This document shows positions 1-8,892 of a stretch of DNA of 64,000 nucleotides, piece by piece. Source of the DNA: Nesterenkonia sandarakina (GTDB taxonomy: Bacteria > Actinomycetota > Actinomycetes > Actinomycetales > Micrococcaceae); contig NZ_PVTY01000007.1 in NCBI RefSeq assembly GCF_003003175.1, positions 62,001 to 126,000 on the forward strand. Direction: 5' to 3'. A model generated the notes under the pieces. That model was not told the DNA's origin, did not search any database, and worked only from the letters and a program-made list of their open reading frames with translations. The position numbers and the translations under genes are program-made. Positions within the stretch are counted from its first letter, which is position 1; every line of letters starts with the position of its first letter.

Positions 1-1025
1 GCGGTGGTGGCCTCACCGGTCGCAGTGTCCACGGTGCGCAGGGCGCGCGGCACGGTGGCGATGGGCTTCATCCCGGCCCGGACCCGCAGCGGGCCGCCGA
101 TGCTCATGCCGCCCTCGATGCCGCCGGCGCGGTTGGAGGTGCGAACGATCTGGCCGTCGTCGTCCAGGACGATCTCGTCGTGGGCGGCCGAGCCGCGGCG
201 TCGGGTGGTCTCGAAGCCGTCGCCGACCTCCACTCCCTTGATCGCCTGGATGCCCATCAGGGCTCCCGCCAGGCGGGAGTCCAGCCGGCGGTCCCAGTGC
301 ACGTAGCTGCCCAGACCCGGGGGAAGTCCCCCGACGATCACCTCGACCACGCCGCCGAGGGTCTCCCCTGCGCGGTGGGCGTCGTCGACCTCGGCGACCA
401 TCCGTTCGGAGGTCTCCGCGTCGAAGCAGCGCAGCGGATCCGCGTCCAGCGCCGCGGCGTCGGCGAACCGAGGCAGCGGGGCATCGGCCGGGATCTGCAC
501 CGGGCCGATCGCGGTGGTGTGGGAGACCGTGGTGATCCCGAGCTCAGCCAGGAAGGACTGGGCGGCGGCGCCGAGGGCGACGCGGGTGGCGGTCTCTCGC
601 GCCGAGGCGCGCTCCAGGACCGGCCGGGCCTCCCCGAAGCCGTATTTCTGCATGCCGGTGTAGTCGGCGTGACCCGGGCGGGGCCGGGTCAGCGGGGCGT
701 TGCGGGCGAGGTGGGCCAGCTCATCGGGATCCACCGGATCGGCCGACATCACCTTCTCCCATTTGGGCCACTCGGTGTTGCCGACCTCGATGGCCAGCGG
801 GCCACCGATGGTGACGCCGTGGCGCACACCTGCCAGCAGGGCGACCTGGTCCTGTTCGAACTTCATCCGGGCTCCGCGGCCATAGCCGAGGCGGCGGCGG
901 GCCAGCTTCTCCTGCACCGCAGAGGTGCTCAGCGAGACGCCGGCGGGAAGCCCTTCCAGGATTCCGACGAGGGATTTGCCGTGTGATTCTCCGGAAGTGA
1001 GCCAGCGCAACATGGGGTCCATCAT
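1..1025 (-). CDS. aroC: Chorismate synthase (3' end beyond window)
   Basis: Chorismate synthase makes chorismate from 5-enolpyruvylshikimate-3-phosphate, the last step of the shikimate pathway, using reduced FMN. The minus-strand frame reads [17 protein letters not shown] near its start, the classic N-terminal signature, followed by [11 protein letters not shown] and [12 protein letters not shown], both family motifs. The frame is open to base 1, so the C-terminus is missing. Three in-frame ATGs (1025, 1022, 1013) precede the signature. The first overlaps the aroE stop as ATGA, which favours translational coupling; family members usually start at the third (MLRW), so the exact start is uncertain by four residues. 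Last gene of the mltG-aroE-aroC unit visible here. Confidence 0.95.
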   Translation of the reverse strand, partial: MMDPMLRWLTSGESHGKSLVGILEGLPAGVSLSTSAVQEKLARRRLGYGRGARMKFEQDQVALLAGVRHGVTIGGPLAIEVGNTEWPKWEKVMSADPVDPDELAHLARNAPLTRPRPGHADYTGMQKYGFGEARPVLERASARETATRVALGAAAQSFLAELGITTVSHTTAIGPVQIPADAPLPRFADAAALDADPLRCFDAETSERMVAEVDDAHRAGETLGGVVEVIVGGLPPGLGSYVHWDRRLDSRLAGALMGIQAIKGVEVGDGFETTRRRGSAAHDEIVLDDDGQIVRTSNRAGGIEGGMSIGGPLRVRAGMKPIATVPRALRTVDTATGEATT

Positions 1026-2029
1026 AAACCGATGGAGCGCCTCATCTTTGCCACCATCTGGGCGTGGGACGCTTCGGAGAGCTCTGCCGCCGGGGTCGAG
1101 GTGCTCGCGCTGAACAGCTCCACCTGCTTCACAGCCTGGTGCAGCAGCATCACCAGGCCGCTGACCACGGGGCCTCCGGAGGCCTCCCAGGAGCGGGCCA
1201 GGGCCGAGGGCCAGGGGTCGTAGGCGACGTCGAGCAGCGGGACCGGGCGGTCCAGGCAGGGCAGCCGGGCGGCGATCTCGTCGGCGGCGCGCGGCGGCAG
1301 GGTGGAGACCACAGCGTCGAGGTGTACCGGGGTGAGCTGAACCGGCGTCGCATCGGCCGGGTCGAGCTGGGCCGGGGTCCCGTCGGCCGGCTCCAGCTGG
1401 GCCGGGTCGGAGGGCGCAGGGCCGGAACCCTGCGTGCCGGTCCGCAGCTCGCGGGGCAGGTTCGAGAGTTCCGTCACGCTGAGTGTGAGGCCCAGCGCGG
1501 CGGCCACCGGTTCAAGCTCGCGCCCGCGCGGGATCGACCGGGCGTAGCTGCGCACCTGGGTGTAGCCGAGCTCCGCGGCGGCGGCCATCGCGGCGGTGGC
1601 GGTGGCGCCGGCCCCGATGATCCCGAAGCTTCCCCGGTCCGTCGACGACGCCGGGTGCAGCCCGGCCTCGCCGAGGGCCGCGACGATGCCGTCCACGTCG
1701 GTGTTCTCCGCCGCGAGCGTCCGCTGGGGACCAGCGGAGGTGTCGGCATTCCGGTGGATGACGGTGTTGAGCACTCCCAGCGCGGTGACCCGTGCTGAGG
1801 GGTGGTCCACGGCGCTGAGCATCGCGGCCTTCAGCGGCATGGTCACCGACCAGCCCATCCAGTCGCCCGCCGCCCCCTCGCCGCGCAGGAAGTCCTGCAG
1901 TGACTCCTCGGGGACGCCGATGCGCCGGTACTCGGCGTCGAGTCCCAGGTGCTCGTACGCCGCGGTGTGCAGCAGCGGGGAGAGCGAGTGGGCGATCGGG
2001 TGGCCCAGCACAGCGGCCTGGCGCGTCAC
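1022..2029 (-). CDS. aroE: Shikimate dehydrogenase
   Basis: Reduces 3-dehydroshikimate to shikimate with NADPH. The N-terminus has the substrate-binding pattern [20 protein letters not shown], then [10 protein letters not shown] with the catalytic Lys, and ENTDVDG, all typical of AroE. At 335 residues it is about 50 longer than most. The excess is a proline/alanine/aspartate-rich stretch around residues 205-235 ([21 protein letters not shown]), encoded by a 30-base in-frame repeat. It lies after the nucleotide-binding region, where a loop could tolerate it. The start overlaps the mltG stop by four bases and the end overlaps aroC, so the three are probably one transcript. Confidence 0.93.
   Translation of the reverse strand: MTRQAAVLGHPIAHSLSPLLHTAAYEHLGLDAEYRRIGVPEESLQDFLRGEGAAGDWMGWSVTMPLKAAMLSAVDHPSARVTALGVLNTVIHRNADTSAGPQRTLAAENTDVDGIVAALGEAGLHPASSTDRGSFGIIGAGATATAAMAAAAELGYTQVRSYARSIPRGRELEPVAAALGLTLSVTELSNLPRELRTGTQGSGPAPSDPAQLEPADGTPAQLDPADATPVQLTPVHLDAVVSTLPPRAADEIAARLPCLDRPVPLLDVAYDPWPSALARSWEASGGPVVSGLVMLLHQAVKQVELFSASTSTPAAELSEASHAQMVAKMRRSIGL
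1334..1408 (+). repeat. 30-base in-frame tandem repeat inside aroE
   Basis: About two and a half units of 30 bases (1334-1363, 1364-1393, partial 1394-1408) share the pattern GAGCTGGGCCGG...TCGGCCGGGTC. On the minus strand they encode a ten-residue Pro/Ala/Asp/Leu repeat. The unit is a multiple of three, so it keeps the aroE frame. Confidence 0.8.
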
Positions 2030-3954
2030 GGTCCGGCGTTCTCCTGGGTCGGCTCACCCTCGCAGACCTCGGGGTTGTCCGCGCAGTAGGCGTTGAACTC
2101 CTCCACGTAACCCAGGTGCTCCTCGTAGGTCGAGGCGAACTCGGTGACGCCGGTCTCGAGGTTAACGGTGACCCAGTAGTAGTAGTCGTTCTCATCGGGA
2201 TTCGCGGCGGCTTCCAGGGTCGCCATATTAGGCGCGGCCACGGGCCCAGGGGGCAGGCCCGGGTTCTGGTAGGTGTTGTATTCGTTCGACGCGTCGGCCC
2301 GTTCTTCCTCGGTGAAGTGCACGCTCTGCGTGCCGAGGCCGTAGATCACGGTGGCGTCGATCTGCAGCAGCCCATCAGTCTCGGAGTTGCCTGGGTCCAG
2401 CCGGTTCTCGATGATGCCGGCGATCTCTTCGTAGTCTCCGGGCAGGCCCTCTGCGGTGAGCAGCGAGGCGACGATCACCGTGCGCCACTGCTCGTCCTCA
2501 TCGGTGATGCCGAGCTCCTCGAGTCGCTCGAAGGTGGTGTCCACCATCTCTTGCAGGATCTCTTCGGGCGTCGCCTCGAAAGTCGGCTGGTATTCGCCGG
2601 CCGCGAGGTAGCCCTCGAGCGTCTCGGCCTCCTCAGGCAGTCCGAAGGCGCTGGGATCCTCCGCGGCCAGGCGAAGGTCACTCTCGGGGATCCCGGCCTG
2701 CTCAGCGATGGAGCTCAGTGCGGCGTCGATGCGGGTGTTGTCCTGCAGCGAGATGTAACGGAGGGCCTCCCCCTGCTCGAAGATCACCGCCAGCGCGTCT
2801 GCGGCGGGCATCTGCTCGCGCAGCTGGAAATCTCCCGGCTGCAAGGAAGGCTCACCCTCGAGCTCGGCGAACGCGTCGTCGAACGCGTCGTCGCTGGCGA
2901 TGATCCCGGCCTCTACCAGGCGGGAGCGCAGCAGCGCCGGCCCGTCTCCCTCTTCCACGGTGAACTCCACGCTCTCACCGGCCTGGGTCTCGAAGTCTTC
3001 GGGACCTCCGCTGCCGAACAGCGACTGCAGCACCACCACGAAGCCCACCAGCAGCACCGCGAAGAGCCCGAAGGCCACGCTGAGCGTGAGGTTGCGCCGT
3101 CGTCGTTTGCTGCGTCGCTTCTCCAGCACGGCCTGGGTCGCGCCACCTTCGACGGCGGAGACCGTCTGATAGCCGCGGCCATGGGTGGAGGATGAGATCA
3201 GCAGCGGTGTGCCGTCGTCGTCGTGATCGATGCGGGTGCCTTCGTAATAGTCGTCCTCGAGGTCATCCTCGAGGGGGAAGCCGGACTCGTCTTCGAGGGC
3301 GTACTCCGAATCGTCGTCGACCTCATCGGCGGAGAGGACCCGATCGGTCCCGGTCACCACCTGGTCGAAGGGGGTCGCGGCGGAGGGCGCCGTGGCCTCG
3401 GAGTCGGCAGCCTCACCGGGGTAGGGATCAGCCTGCCGCAGGTCCGCATGATTCGGATCAGCATCATGCGGATCAGAGTCGTGCGGATCAGAGTCGTGCG
3501 GATCAGCGGCGTAGGCGTCGACGTCGTGCCGTTCTGCGTGGTGGGGATCCCTCTGGTGTGCCTCAGCGAGGTGCTCTTCGCGTTCCAGCTTGCCCTCGGG
3601 GAAGTCCTCCTGGTTGAAGATCACCGAGCCCTGATCCGGGGCGACGGCGGGGAGCGGGGCGATGCGGTGACCGGGAGCGGGGTCTGAGGACTCGGTGGCG
3701 GGACGCGGGGACGGTGCGGGCGAGTCTGCCGAGGACGTCACCTCGGACGCATCAGCGGCGGTCTCCTCGTCGCCCGCGGCGGGGGCTGCCGAAGCGGCGG
3801 AGCGGGCGCGTACAGCGCGCAGCGTCTCATCCAGGGCTCGCCGCTGGGCGGCACTCTGGCGTTCACGCTGCTCATCGAGCTCACGCTCTCGCGCCTCGCG
3901 AATTTCGCGGCGGCTGCGCGGGGAGCCCGGCTCATGGGGCTGTTGATCGCTCAC
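2026..3954 (-). CDS. mltG: Endolytic murein transglycosylase (YceG/MltG family)
   Basis: MltG cleaves nascent peptidoglycan strands at the membrane. This 642-residue protein has a long acidic cytoplasmic N-terminus of about 280 residues, one membrane helix (LTLSVAFGLFAVLLVGFVV) after a KRRSKRRRR basic anchor, then the periplasmic-type YceG domain with LQIDATVIYGLG, YNTYQNPGLPPGPVAAPN and YYYWVT. The block that in E. coli MltG reads ASIVEKE reads ASLLTAEG here, so only one of the two glutamates is kept. The N-terminal tail contains a five-residue tandem repeat (DPHDS). Start: GTG at 3954, chosen for the GAGGAC ribosome site six bases upstream. Usually preceded by alaS-ruvX in related genomes; here its upstream neighbour is a DUF349 gene. 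Confidence 0.9.
   Translation of the reverse strand: MSDQQPHEPGSPRSRREIREARERELDEQRERQSAAQRRALDETLRAVRARSAASAAPAAGDEETAADASEVTSSADSPAPSPRPATESSDPAPGHRIAPLPAVAPDQGSVIFNQEDFPEGKLEREEHLAEAHQRDPHHAERHDVDAYAADPHDSDPHDSDPHDADPNHADLRQADPYPGEAADSEATAPSAATPFDQVVTGTDRVLSADEVDDDSEYALEDESGFPLEDDLEDDYYEGTRIDHDDDGTPLLISSSTHGRGYQTVSAVEGGATQAVLEKRRSKRRRRNLTLSVAFGLFAVLLVGFVVVLQSLFGSGGPEDFETQAGESVEFTVEEGDGPALLRSRLVEAGIIASDDAFDDAFAELEGEPSLQPGDFQLREQMPAADALAVIFEQGEALRYISLQDNTRIDAALSSIAEQAGIPESDLRLAAEDPSAFGLPEEAETLEGYLAAGEYQPTFEATPEEILQEMVDTTFERLEELGITDEDEQWRTVIVASLLTAEGLPGDYEEIAGIIENRLDPGNSETDGLLQIDATVIYGLGTQSVHFTEEERADASNEYNTYQNPGLPPGPVAAPNMATLEAAANPDENDYYYWVTVNLETGVTEFASTYEEHLGYVEEFNAYCADNPEVCEGEPTQENAGP
3451..3510 (+). 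repeat. 15-base tandem repeat inside mltG
   Basis: Four consecutive 15-base units of the form rTGCGGATCAGAGTC (3451-3465, 3466-3480, 3481-3495, 3496-3510). On the minus strand they encode repeated Asp-Pro-His/Asn-Asp/Ala-Ser/Asp in the cytoplasmic tail of MltG. Confidence 0.85.
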
Positions 3955-3990
3955 GCGAAGTCCTCACTGGATGTTGACGGCACAAGTCCA

Positions 3991-4020
3991 GTGACCCATG
4001 AGGAATGGCTAATGGGTCAC
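3991..4020 (-). terminator. Inverted repeat between DUF349 gene and mltG
   Basis: Perfect 9-base arms GTGACCCAT (3991-3999) and ATGGGTCAC (4012-4020) with a 12-base loop. It lies 29 bases downstream of the DUF349 stop and 37 bases upstream of the mltG start, both on the minus strand. No T-tract follows, so a terminator for the DUF349 transcript is plausible but an operator or mRNA leader structure for mltG is equally possible. Confidence 0.5.
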
Positions 4021-4048
4021 CAGATCTTTGACGAGTGTAATCTATTCG

Positions 4049-5518
4049 TTACTTCAACATATCCCGCCAGCTTCTTCGCGCGTCCAATGCCTCTTTCGCT
4101 GATGCGATCGCCTTGGTGTCGCCGCTGGCCTGGGCGGCTTCGAGCGCCGCTTCCAGTTCAGCGATGGCGTCGTCCAGCTGGGTGAGCATTGAGTTCTGCC
4201 GCGCGATGGTCTCGGGGTCGGTTTTGCGCCAGTGCGACTGCTCCGCGTCGCGGAACGCGTCCTGGACACGCTTGAGTCGATTCTCGATGGACTTCATGTC
4301 CGCCCGGGGCACCCGGCCGGCGGCGTCCCAGCGGTTCAGGAGCGCCTGGTACTTCTCGCGGACGGCCTCGGGGTTCTCGATCGGCATGAGCGCCTCGAAC
4401 TCCTCCAGGAGCGCGAGCTTCACGGTGAGGTTCTCCGCGTACTCCGCATCGGTCTCGGCGTTGGCCTTGTCCCGGGCGCCGAAGAAGACGTCCTGGGCCG
4501 CACGGAAGCGGGCCCACTGGGCGTCGTCGGTCTTGCGGGCGCCGCGACCCAGCGCCTTCCAGTCATCCATCAGCCGGTGATAGGCCTTGGTGGTGCCGCC
4601 GAAGTCGTCGGAGCCCTTGAGCTGCTCCGCCTCGGCGATCAGGGCCTCCTTGGCGGCCTTGATGTCGCCGTGCTCCTTGTCGCGGGAGGCGAAGAAGGCG
4701 CGTCGGTTTTTCTCGAAGAGGTTCCGTGCGGCGCGGAATCGCTTCCAGTACGGGTCTTCCTGAGACTTGGTCAGTCGCGGCGGCTTCTTCTGCTCGGCCT
4801 TCCATGCCTCGAAGAGCTCGTTCATCCGGGCCTGGGCGCTCTTCCAGTGCTGCGTGGTGGGGTCTGCCTCGGCCAGCAGCTCCACCTCGGCGACGATCTG
4901 CTCCCGAGTCGCCAGGTGCTCGGCGAGCACCACTTCGGCCTCCTGGGCCTCCACGGCGGCGCGCTGATCGATCTCGGCGGAGATCTCTTCCAGCAGGGCG
5001 CTCAGGGAGGCGACGTCGCCGACCCAGGTGCCGTCGGCGAGCTCCTTGCGGATGTGTCCCAGTGACTCGTGCAGCGCCTTGGCCGAATCGGCGCCGGCCG
5101 CGGCACGGGCCCGCAGCAGCAGCGCCCGGTTGTAGAGCTCGTCGAACTTGCGGGTGAAGTAGTGCAGCGCCTCGTCGGCGCTGGCACCGGAGAACTGTCC
5201 CACGTAGGTCTCGCCGGCTCGGGCTCCCGAGGCACCGGCGGGCTCTGCCGACGCAGGCTCCGACACCGGGGACGCCGTCGGCTCCGCCGGGGCGGGCTCG
5301 GCAGCCGGGGCGGCCGCGGCTGCTTCTGCCGTGACAGGCTCGGCGGCCGGGGCGGCCTCTGGGGCGTCGGCACTCTCCTGCGGCGCCGCAGCGGGGGTCT
5401 CCGGCTGCGCGGTCGCGGAGGTCAGGGCGTAGACATGGCCTTCTTCATCCACACGGGCGAATCGGTGGGCTTCCACGATGGAGGTCTCATGGTGATCGGG
5501 CTTGACTGCAGGACTCAT
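4049..5518 (-). CDS. DUF349 domain-containing protein
   Basis: Function not established. The 489-residue protein starts with about 50 ordinary residues, then a 70-residue Ala/Pro/Glu low-complexity linker, then several repeats of the DUF349 type, a mostly alpha-helical, charged module of about 75 residues visible as repeated W-K/RRFRAAR-type blocks (YWKRFRAARNLFEKNRRAFF, QWARFRAAQDVFFGARD). It is predicted cytoplasmic with coiled-coil character. It sits divergently from hisS, as in many Micrococcaceae. A TAGGCT -10 element lies six bases upstream of the ATG with no ribosome site, so the mRNA may be leaderless. Confidence 0.85.
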   Translation of the reverse strand: MSPAVKPDHHETSIVEAHRFARVDEEGHVYALTSATAQPETPAAAPQESADAPEAAPAAEPVTAEAAAAAPAAEPAPAEPTASPVSEPASAEPAGASGARAGETYVGQFSGASADEALHYFTRKFDELYNRALLLRARAAAGADSAKALHESLGHIRKELADGTWVGDVASLSALLEEISAEIDQRAAVEAQEAEVVLAEHLATREQIVAEVELLAEADPTTQHWKSAQARMNELFEAWKAEQKKPPRLTKSQEDPYWKRFRAARNLFEKNRRAFFASRDKEHGDIKAAKEALIAEAEQLKGSDDFGGTTKAYHRLMDDWKALGRGARKTDDAQWARFRAAQDVFFGARDKANAETDAEYAENLTVKLALLEEFEALMPIENPEAVREKYQALLNRWDAAGRVPRADMKSIENRLKRVQDAFRDAEQSHWRKTDPETIARQNSMLTQLDDAIAELEAALEAAQASGDTKAIASAKEALDARRSWRDMLK

Positions 5519-5524
5519 GCCACC

Positions 5525-5530
5525 AGCCTA
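5525..5530 (-). promoter_or_regulatory. -10 element for the DUF349 gene
   Basis: TAGGCT on the minus strand, six bases (GGTGGC) before the ATG at 5518. No purine-rich ribosome site fits in the gap, so transcription probably starts at or next to the start codon. Confidence 0.55.
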
Positions 5531-5540
5531 CCGGAGCCGT

Positions 5541-5546
5541 TATGCT
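5541..5546 (+). promoter_or_regulatory. -10 element for hisS
   Basis: TATGCT, a good match to TATAAT, in the 81-base divergent region between the DUF349 gene and hisS. It would give a leader of roughly 45 bases before the hisS ATG. Confidence 0.5.
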
Positions 5547-5599
5547 GAACGGGCCCGATTCCAGGCTCCCCCGACGACCCAAGGACTGCGCGCACACTC

Positions 5600-6940
5600 A
5601 TGGCACGAACCACCTCTCTCTCCGGCTTCACCGAATGGCTCCCCGAGGAGCGGCTGGTGGAGCTGCACGTGTTGGACACGCTTCGCGAGGTGTTCGAACG
5701 CCACGGCTTCGCCTCCATCGAGTCGCGGGCGGTGGAGACCATCGACACGCTGCTGCAGAAGGGCGAGATCGACAAGGAGATCTACGCCGTCTCCCGGCTG
5801 CAGGAGGAAGAAGGGCGCGAGGCCCGGCTGGCCCTGCACTTCGACCTGACCGTGCCCTTCGCCCGCTACGTGGTGGAGAACGCCGGCCACCTGGACTTCC
5901 CGTTCCGGCGCTATCAGATCCAGAAGGTCTGGCGGGGTGAACGCCCTCAGGATGGTCGCTATCGGGAGTTCACCCAGGCCGACATCGACCTGGTGGGCGA
6001 CGGCGCGCTCCCCTTCCGCAGCGACGTCGAGATCGGCGTGGTCATGGCCAAGGCGCTCGAGGCGCTGCCGATCGGAGACTTCATGCTCCGGGTCAACAAT
6101 CGCAAGCTCTCCGAGGGCTTCTACCGCTCCATCGGACTCACCGACACCACTGCGGTGCTGCGCGCCATCGACAAGCTGGAGAAGATCGGCGCCGAGAAGG
6201 TCAGCGAAGAGCTGGTCTCCTCCGGTGCGGCCACGACCGAGCAGGCCCACCAGGCGCTGGAGCTGGCCCAGATCCGCGCCACCGACACCTCCTTCGTCGC
6301 GGCGGTGCGCGCCCTGCTGGGCTCGGTGGAGGCCGATGAGCTGCTCGAAGCCGGTCTGGCCGAGCTCGAAGAGGTCGTCGCGGAGCTGAACAAGCGGGTC
6401 CCCGGGCGGGTCACCGCGGACCTCTCCATCGCCCGCGGACTCGACTACTACACCGGCACGGTCTACGAGACCGTGCTGATCGGCCACGAGTCGCTGGGCT
6501 CGGTCTGCTCCGGCGGCCGCTACGAGTCTCTGGCCTCCAAGGGGAAGCGGACCTTCCCCGGCGTCGGGCTCTCCATCGGCGTGACCCGGCTGATCTCCCG
6601 GATCCTGGCCGAGGGCGGACTCTCCGCCAGCCGCAAGGTCCCCGCCGCAGTGTTCGTGGCGATGCGCTCCGATGAGGACTGGGGCGCCGCCCAGGACGTG
6701 GCCGATGCGCTGCGCGGCCGCGGCATCAATGTGGAGGTCGCACTGAAGGCCGAGAAGTTCGGCAAGCAGATCCGCCATGCCGACCGCCGCGGCATTCCGT
6801 ATGTCTGGTTCACCGAGGACGACGGCGCCCACGAGGTCAAGGACATCCGCACCGGCGCCCAGGCTCCGGCCGATCCGGCGAGCTGGACCCCTCCGGCCGA
6901 GGACGCCCTCCCGCGGATAGTAGAATCGGCCACCGACTGA
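5600..6940 (+). CDS. hisS: Histidyl-tRNA synthetase
   Basis: Class II synthetase that charges tRNA-His. The 446-residue protein has motif 2 in FRRYQIQKVWRGERPQDGRY, preceded by the HFDLTVPFARYV segment, the histidine-binding RGLDYYTGTVYE block and motif 3 near GVGLSIGVTRL, followed by the C-terminal anticodon-binding domain (VALKAEKFGKQIRHADRRG). Full length. It is followed 52 bases later by aspS on the same strand; hisS-aspS pairing is common in Gram-positive bacteria and suggests co-transcription. The ATG at 5600 has only a distant AAGGA. Confidence 0.96.
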   Translation: MARTTSLSGFTEWLPEERLVELHVLDTLREVFERHGFASIESRAVETIDTLLQKGEIDKEIYAVSRLQEEEGREARLALHFDLTVPFARYVVENAGHLDFPFRRYQIQKVWRGERPQDGRYREFTQADIDLVGDGALPFRSDVEIGVVMAKALEALPIGDFMLRVNNRKLSEGFYRSIGLTDTTAVLRAIDKLEKIGAEKVSEELVSSGAATTEQAHQALELAQIRATDTSFVAAVRALLGSVEADELLEAGLAELEEVVAELNKRVPGRVTADLSIARGLDYYTGTVYETVLIGHESLGSVCSGGRYESLASKGKRTFPGVGLSIGVTRLISRILAEGGLSASRKVPAAVFVAMRSDEDWGAAQDVADALRGRGINVEVALKAEKFGKQIRHADRRGIPYVWFTEDDGAHEVKDIRTGAQAPADPASWTPPAEDALPRIVESATD

Positions 6941-6992
6941 CTCCCCGGGCCACAGGCCCGCACCGAGCAACTGATCCCTCAGGAAGGACACC

Positions 6993-8795
6993 GTGCTTCG
7001 CACACACACCTCCGGCTCCCTCACCGCCGAGAACATAGGCCAGACCGTCACCCTCACCGGATGGGTGGCGCGACGCCGAGATCATGGCGGAGTGGCCTTC
7101 CTCGATCTGCGCGACTCCTCCGGCGTGGCCCAGGTCGTGGTGCGCGACGAGGCTGACTTCGACCCGCTGCGCAACGAGTTCGTGCTGCAGGTGACCGGAT
7201 CCGTGGAGCGCCGCCCGGCCGGCAATGAGAACCCCAACCTCCCCTCGGGAGAGGTCGAGGTCCTTGCCGATACGGTCACGGTGCTCAACACCTCGGCCCC
7301 GCTGCCCTTCCAGATCGATGAGCACGTGGAGATCGGCGAAGAGGCCCGACTGCGTCACCGGTACCTCGACATGCGCCGCGAGGGCCCGCAGCGCGCCCTT
7401 CGGCTGCGCTCCGAGGCGAACCGGGTGGCCCGGGATCTGCTCCACGAGGAGACCTTCACCGAGATCGAGACCCCCACACTGACCCGCTCCACGCCCGAAG
7501 GTGCTCGTGACTTCCTGGTCCCGGCCCGTCTGGCTCCCGGCGCCTGGTACGCGCTCCCCCAGTCACCGCAGCTCTTCAAGCAGCTGCTCCAGGTCGGCGG
7601 CTTCGAGAAGTACTACCAGCTCGCCCGCTGCTACCGCGACGAGGACTTCCGCGCCGATCGGCAGCCGGAGTTCACCCAGCTCGACATCGAGGCCAGCTTC
7701 GTGGAGCAGGACGACATCCTCTCGCTGTCCGAGGAGCTGGTGCGCCGGCTCTGGAAGCTCATCGACGTCGAGCTCCCCGCCGAGATCCCGCACATCACCT
7801 ACCACGAGGCGATGGCCCGCTACGGCTCGGACAAGCCGGACCTGCGCTTCGACCTGGAGCTCACCGAGCTCACGGAGTACTTCAAGGACACCCCCTTCCG
7901 GGTCTTCAAGGCCCCCTATGTCGGTGCCGTGGTGATGCCCGGCGGCGCCTCCCAGCCACGCCGCACCCTCGACGCCTGGCAGGAATGGGCCAAGCAGCGC
8001 GGTGCGAAGGGCCTGGCCTACGTGCTCATCGGCGAGGACGGCGAGCTCGGCGGCCCGGTGGCCAAGAACCTCTCCGATCAGGAGAAGTCCGGTCTGGCCG
8101 CCGCCACCGGCGCCTCCCCCGGCGACTGCGTCTTCTTCGCCGCCGGTGAGGTCTCCCCCTCCCGCGGGCTGCTCGGAGCCGCGCGCAACGAGATCGCGGC
8201 CCGGGTCGGTCTGATCGACGAGAACGCCTGGTCCTTCGTCTGGGTGGTCGACGCCCCGATGTTCGAGCCAGCCGCCCAGGCCCAGGCCGCCGGTGATGTG
8301 GCAGTCGGCTCGGGGGCCTGGACAGCAGTGCATCACGCCTTCACCGCACCCAAACCGGAGTTTGCCGAGAGCTTCGACCAGGATCCGGCTTCCGCGCTGG
8401 CCAACGCCTATGACCTGGTCTGCAACGGCAACGAGATCGCCGGCGGCTCGCTGCGCGTCTACCGGCGCGACGTGCAGGAGCGGATCTTCAAGGTGATGGG
8501 AATCCCCGAGGACGAGGCGCAGGAGAAGTTCGGCTTCCTGCTCGACGCCTTCAAGTTCGGTGCTCCGCCACACGGCGGCATCGCCTTCGGCTGGGACCGC
8601 GTGGTCTCGCTGCTCGCCGGTGAAGACTCCATCCGGGAGGTCATCGCCTTCCCCAAGTCCGGCGGCGGCTACGATCCGCTGACCGCGGCCCCTGCCCCGA
8701 TCACCGCCCAGCAGCGCAAGGAGGCCGGGGTCGACGCCAAGCCCGAGCCGAAGTCCGAGTCCAAGGCTGAGGCCAAGACCGAGAACAAGTCATAG
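6993..8795 (+). CDS. aspS: Aspartyl-tRNA synthetase
   Basis: Class II synthetase of the bacterial type, 600 residues: N-terminal OB-fold anticodon-binding domain ([19 protein letters not shown]), catalytic core with [26 protein letters not shown] as motif 2, the bacterial GAD insertion domain (around [21 protein letters not shown]) and motif 3 near [13 protein letters not shown]. The C-terminus ends in a Lys/Glu-rich tail ([16 protein letters not shown]) not needed by the family. GTG start at 6993, fixed by the AGGAAGGA ribosome site. Whether it is discriminating or also charges tRNA-Asn cannot be told here. Confidence 0.96.
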   Translation: MLRTHTSGSLTAENIGQTVTLTGWVARRRDHGGVAFLDLRDSSGVAQVVVRDEADFDPLRNEFVLQVTGSVERRPAGNENPNLPSGEVEVLADTVTVLNTSAPLPFQIDEHVEIGEEARLRHRYLDMRREGPQRALRLRSEANRVARDLLHEETFTEIETPTLTRSTPEGARDFLVPARLAPGAWYALPQSPQLFKQLLQVGGFEKYYQLARCYRDEDFRADRQPEFTQLDIEASFVEQDDILSLSEELVRRLWKLIDVELPAEIPHITYHEAMARYGSDKPDLRFDLELTELTEYFKDTPFRVFKAPYVGAVVMPGGASQPRRTLDAWQEWAKQRGAKGLAYVLIGEDGELGGPVAKNLSDQEKSGLAAATGASPGDCVFFAAGEVSPSRGLLGAARNEIAARVGLIDENAWSFVWVVDAPMFEPAAQAQAAGDVAVGSGAWTAVHHAFTAPKPEFAESFDQDPASALANAYDLVCNGNEIAGGSLRVYRRDVQERIFKVMGIPEDEAQEKFGFLLDAFKFGAPPHGGIAFGWDRVVSLLAGEDSIREVIAFPKSGGGYDPLTAAPAPITAQQRKEAGVDAKPEPKSESKAEAKTENKS

Positions 8796-8892
8796 GTCGA
8801 GGCTGGGCCGAAGTCCCAGGCGTGAGCCGCACCGGGTAATCTGGGATGGATTCTTCTCGAATCTATCTACGAACCCAGCTCTAGGAGGCGCA

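Noticed and set aside
1064-1798. Long plus-strand frame opposite aroE, and similar long antisense frames over hisS, leuA, lepA and others
   Set aside because: High-GC genes routinely produce open antisense frames; these have Arg/Pro/Gly-rich translations without domains and no start signals.
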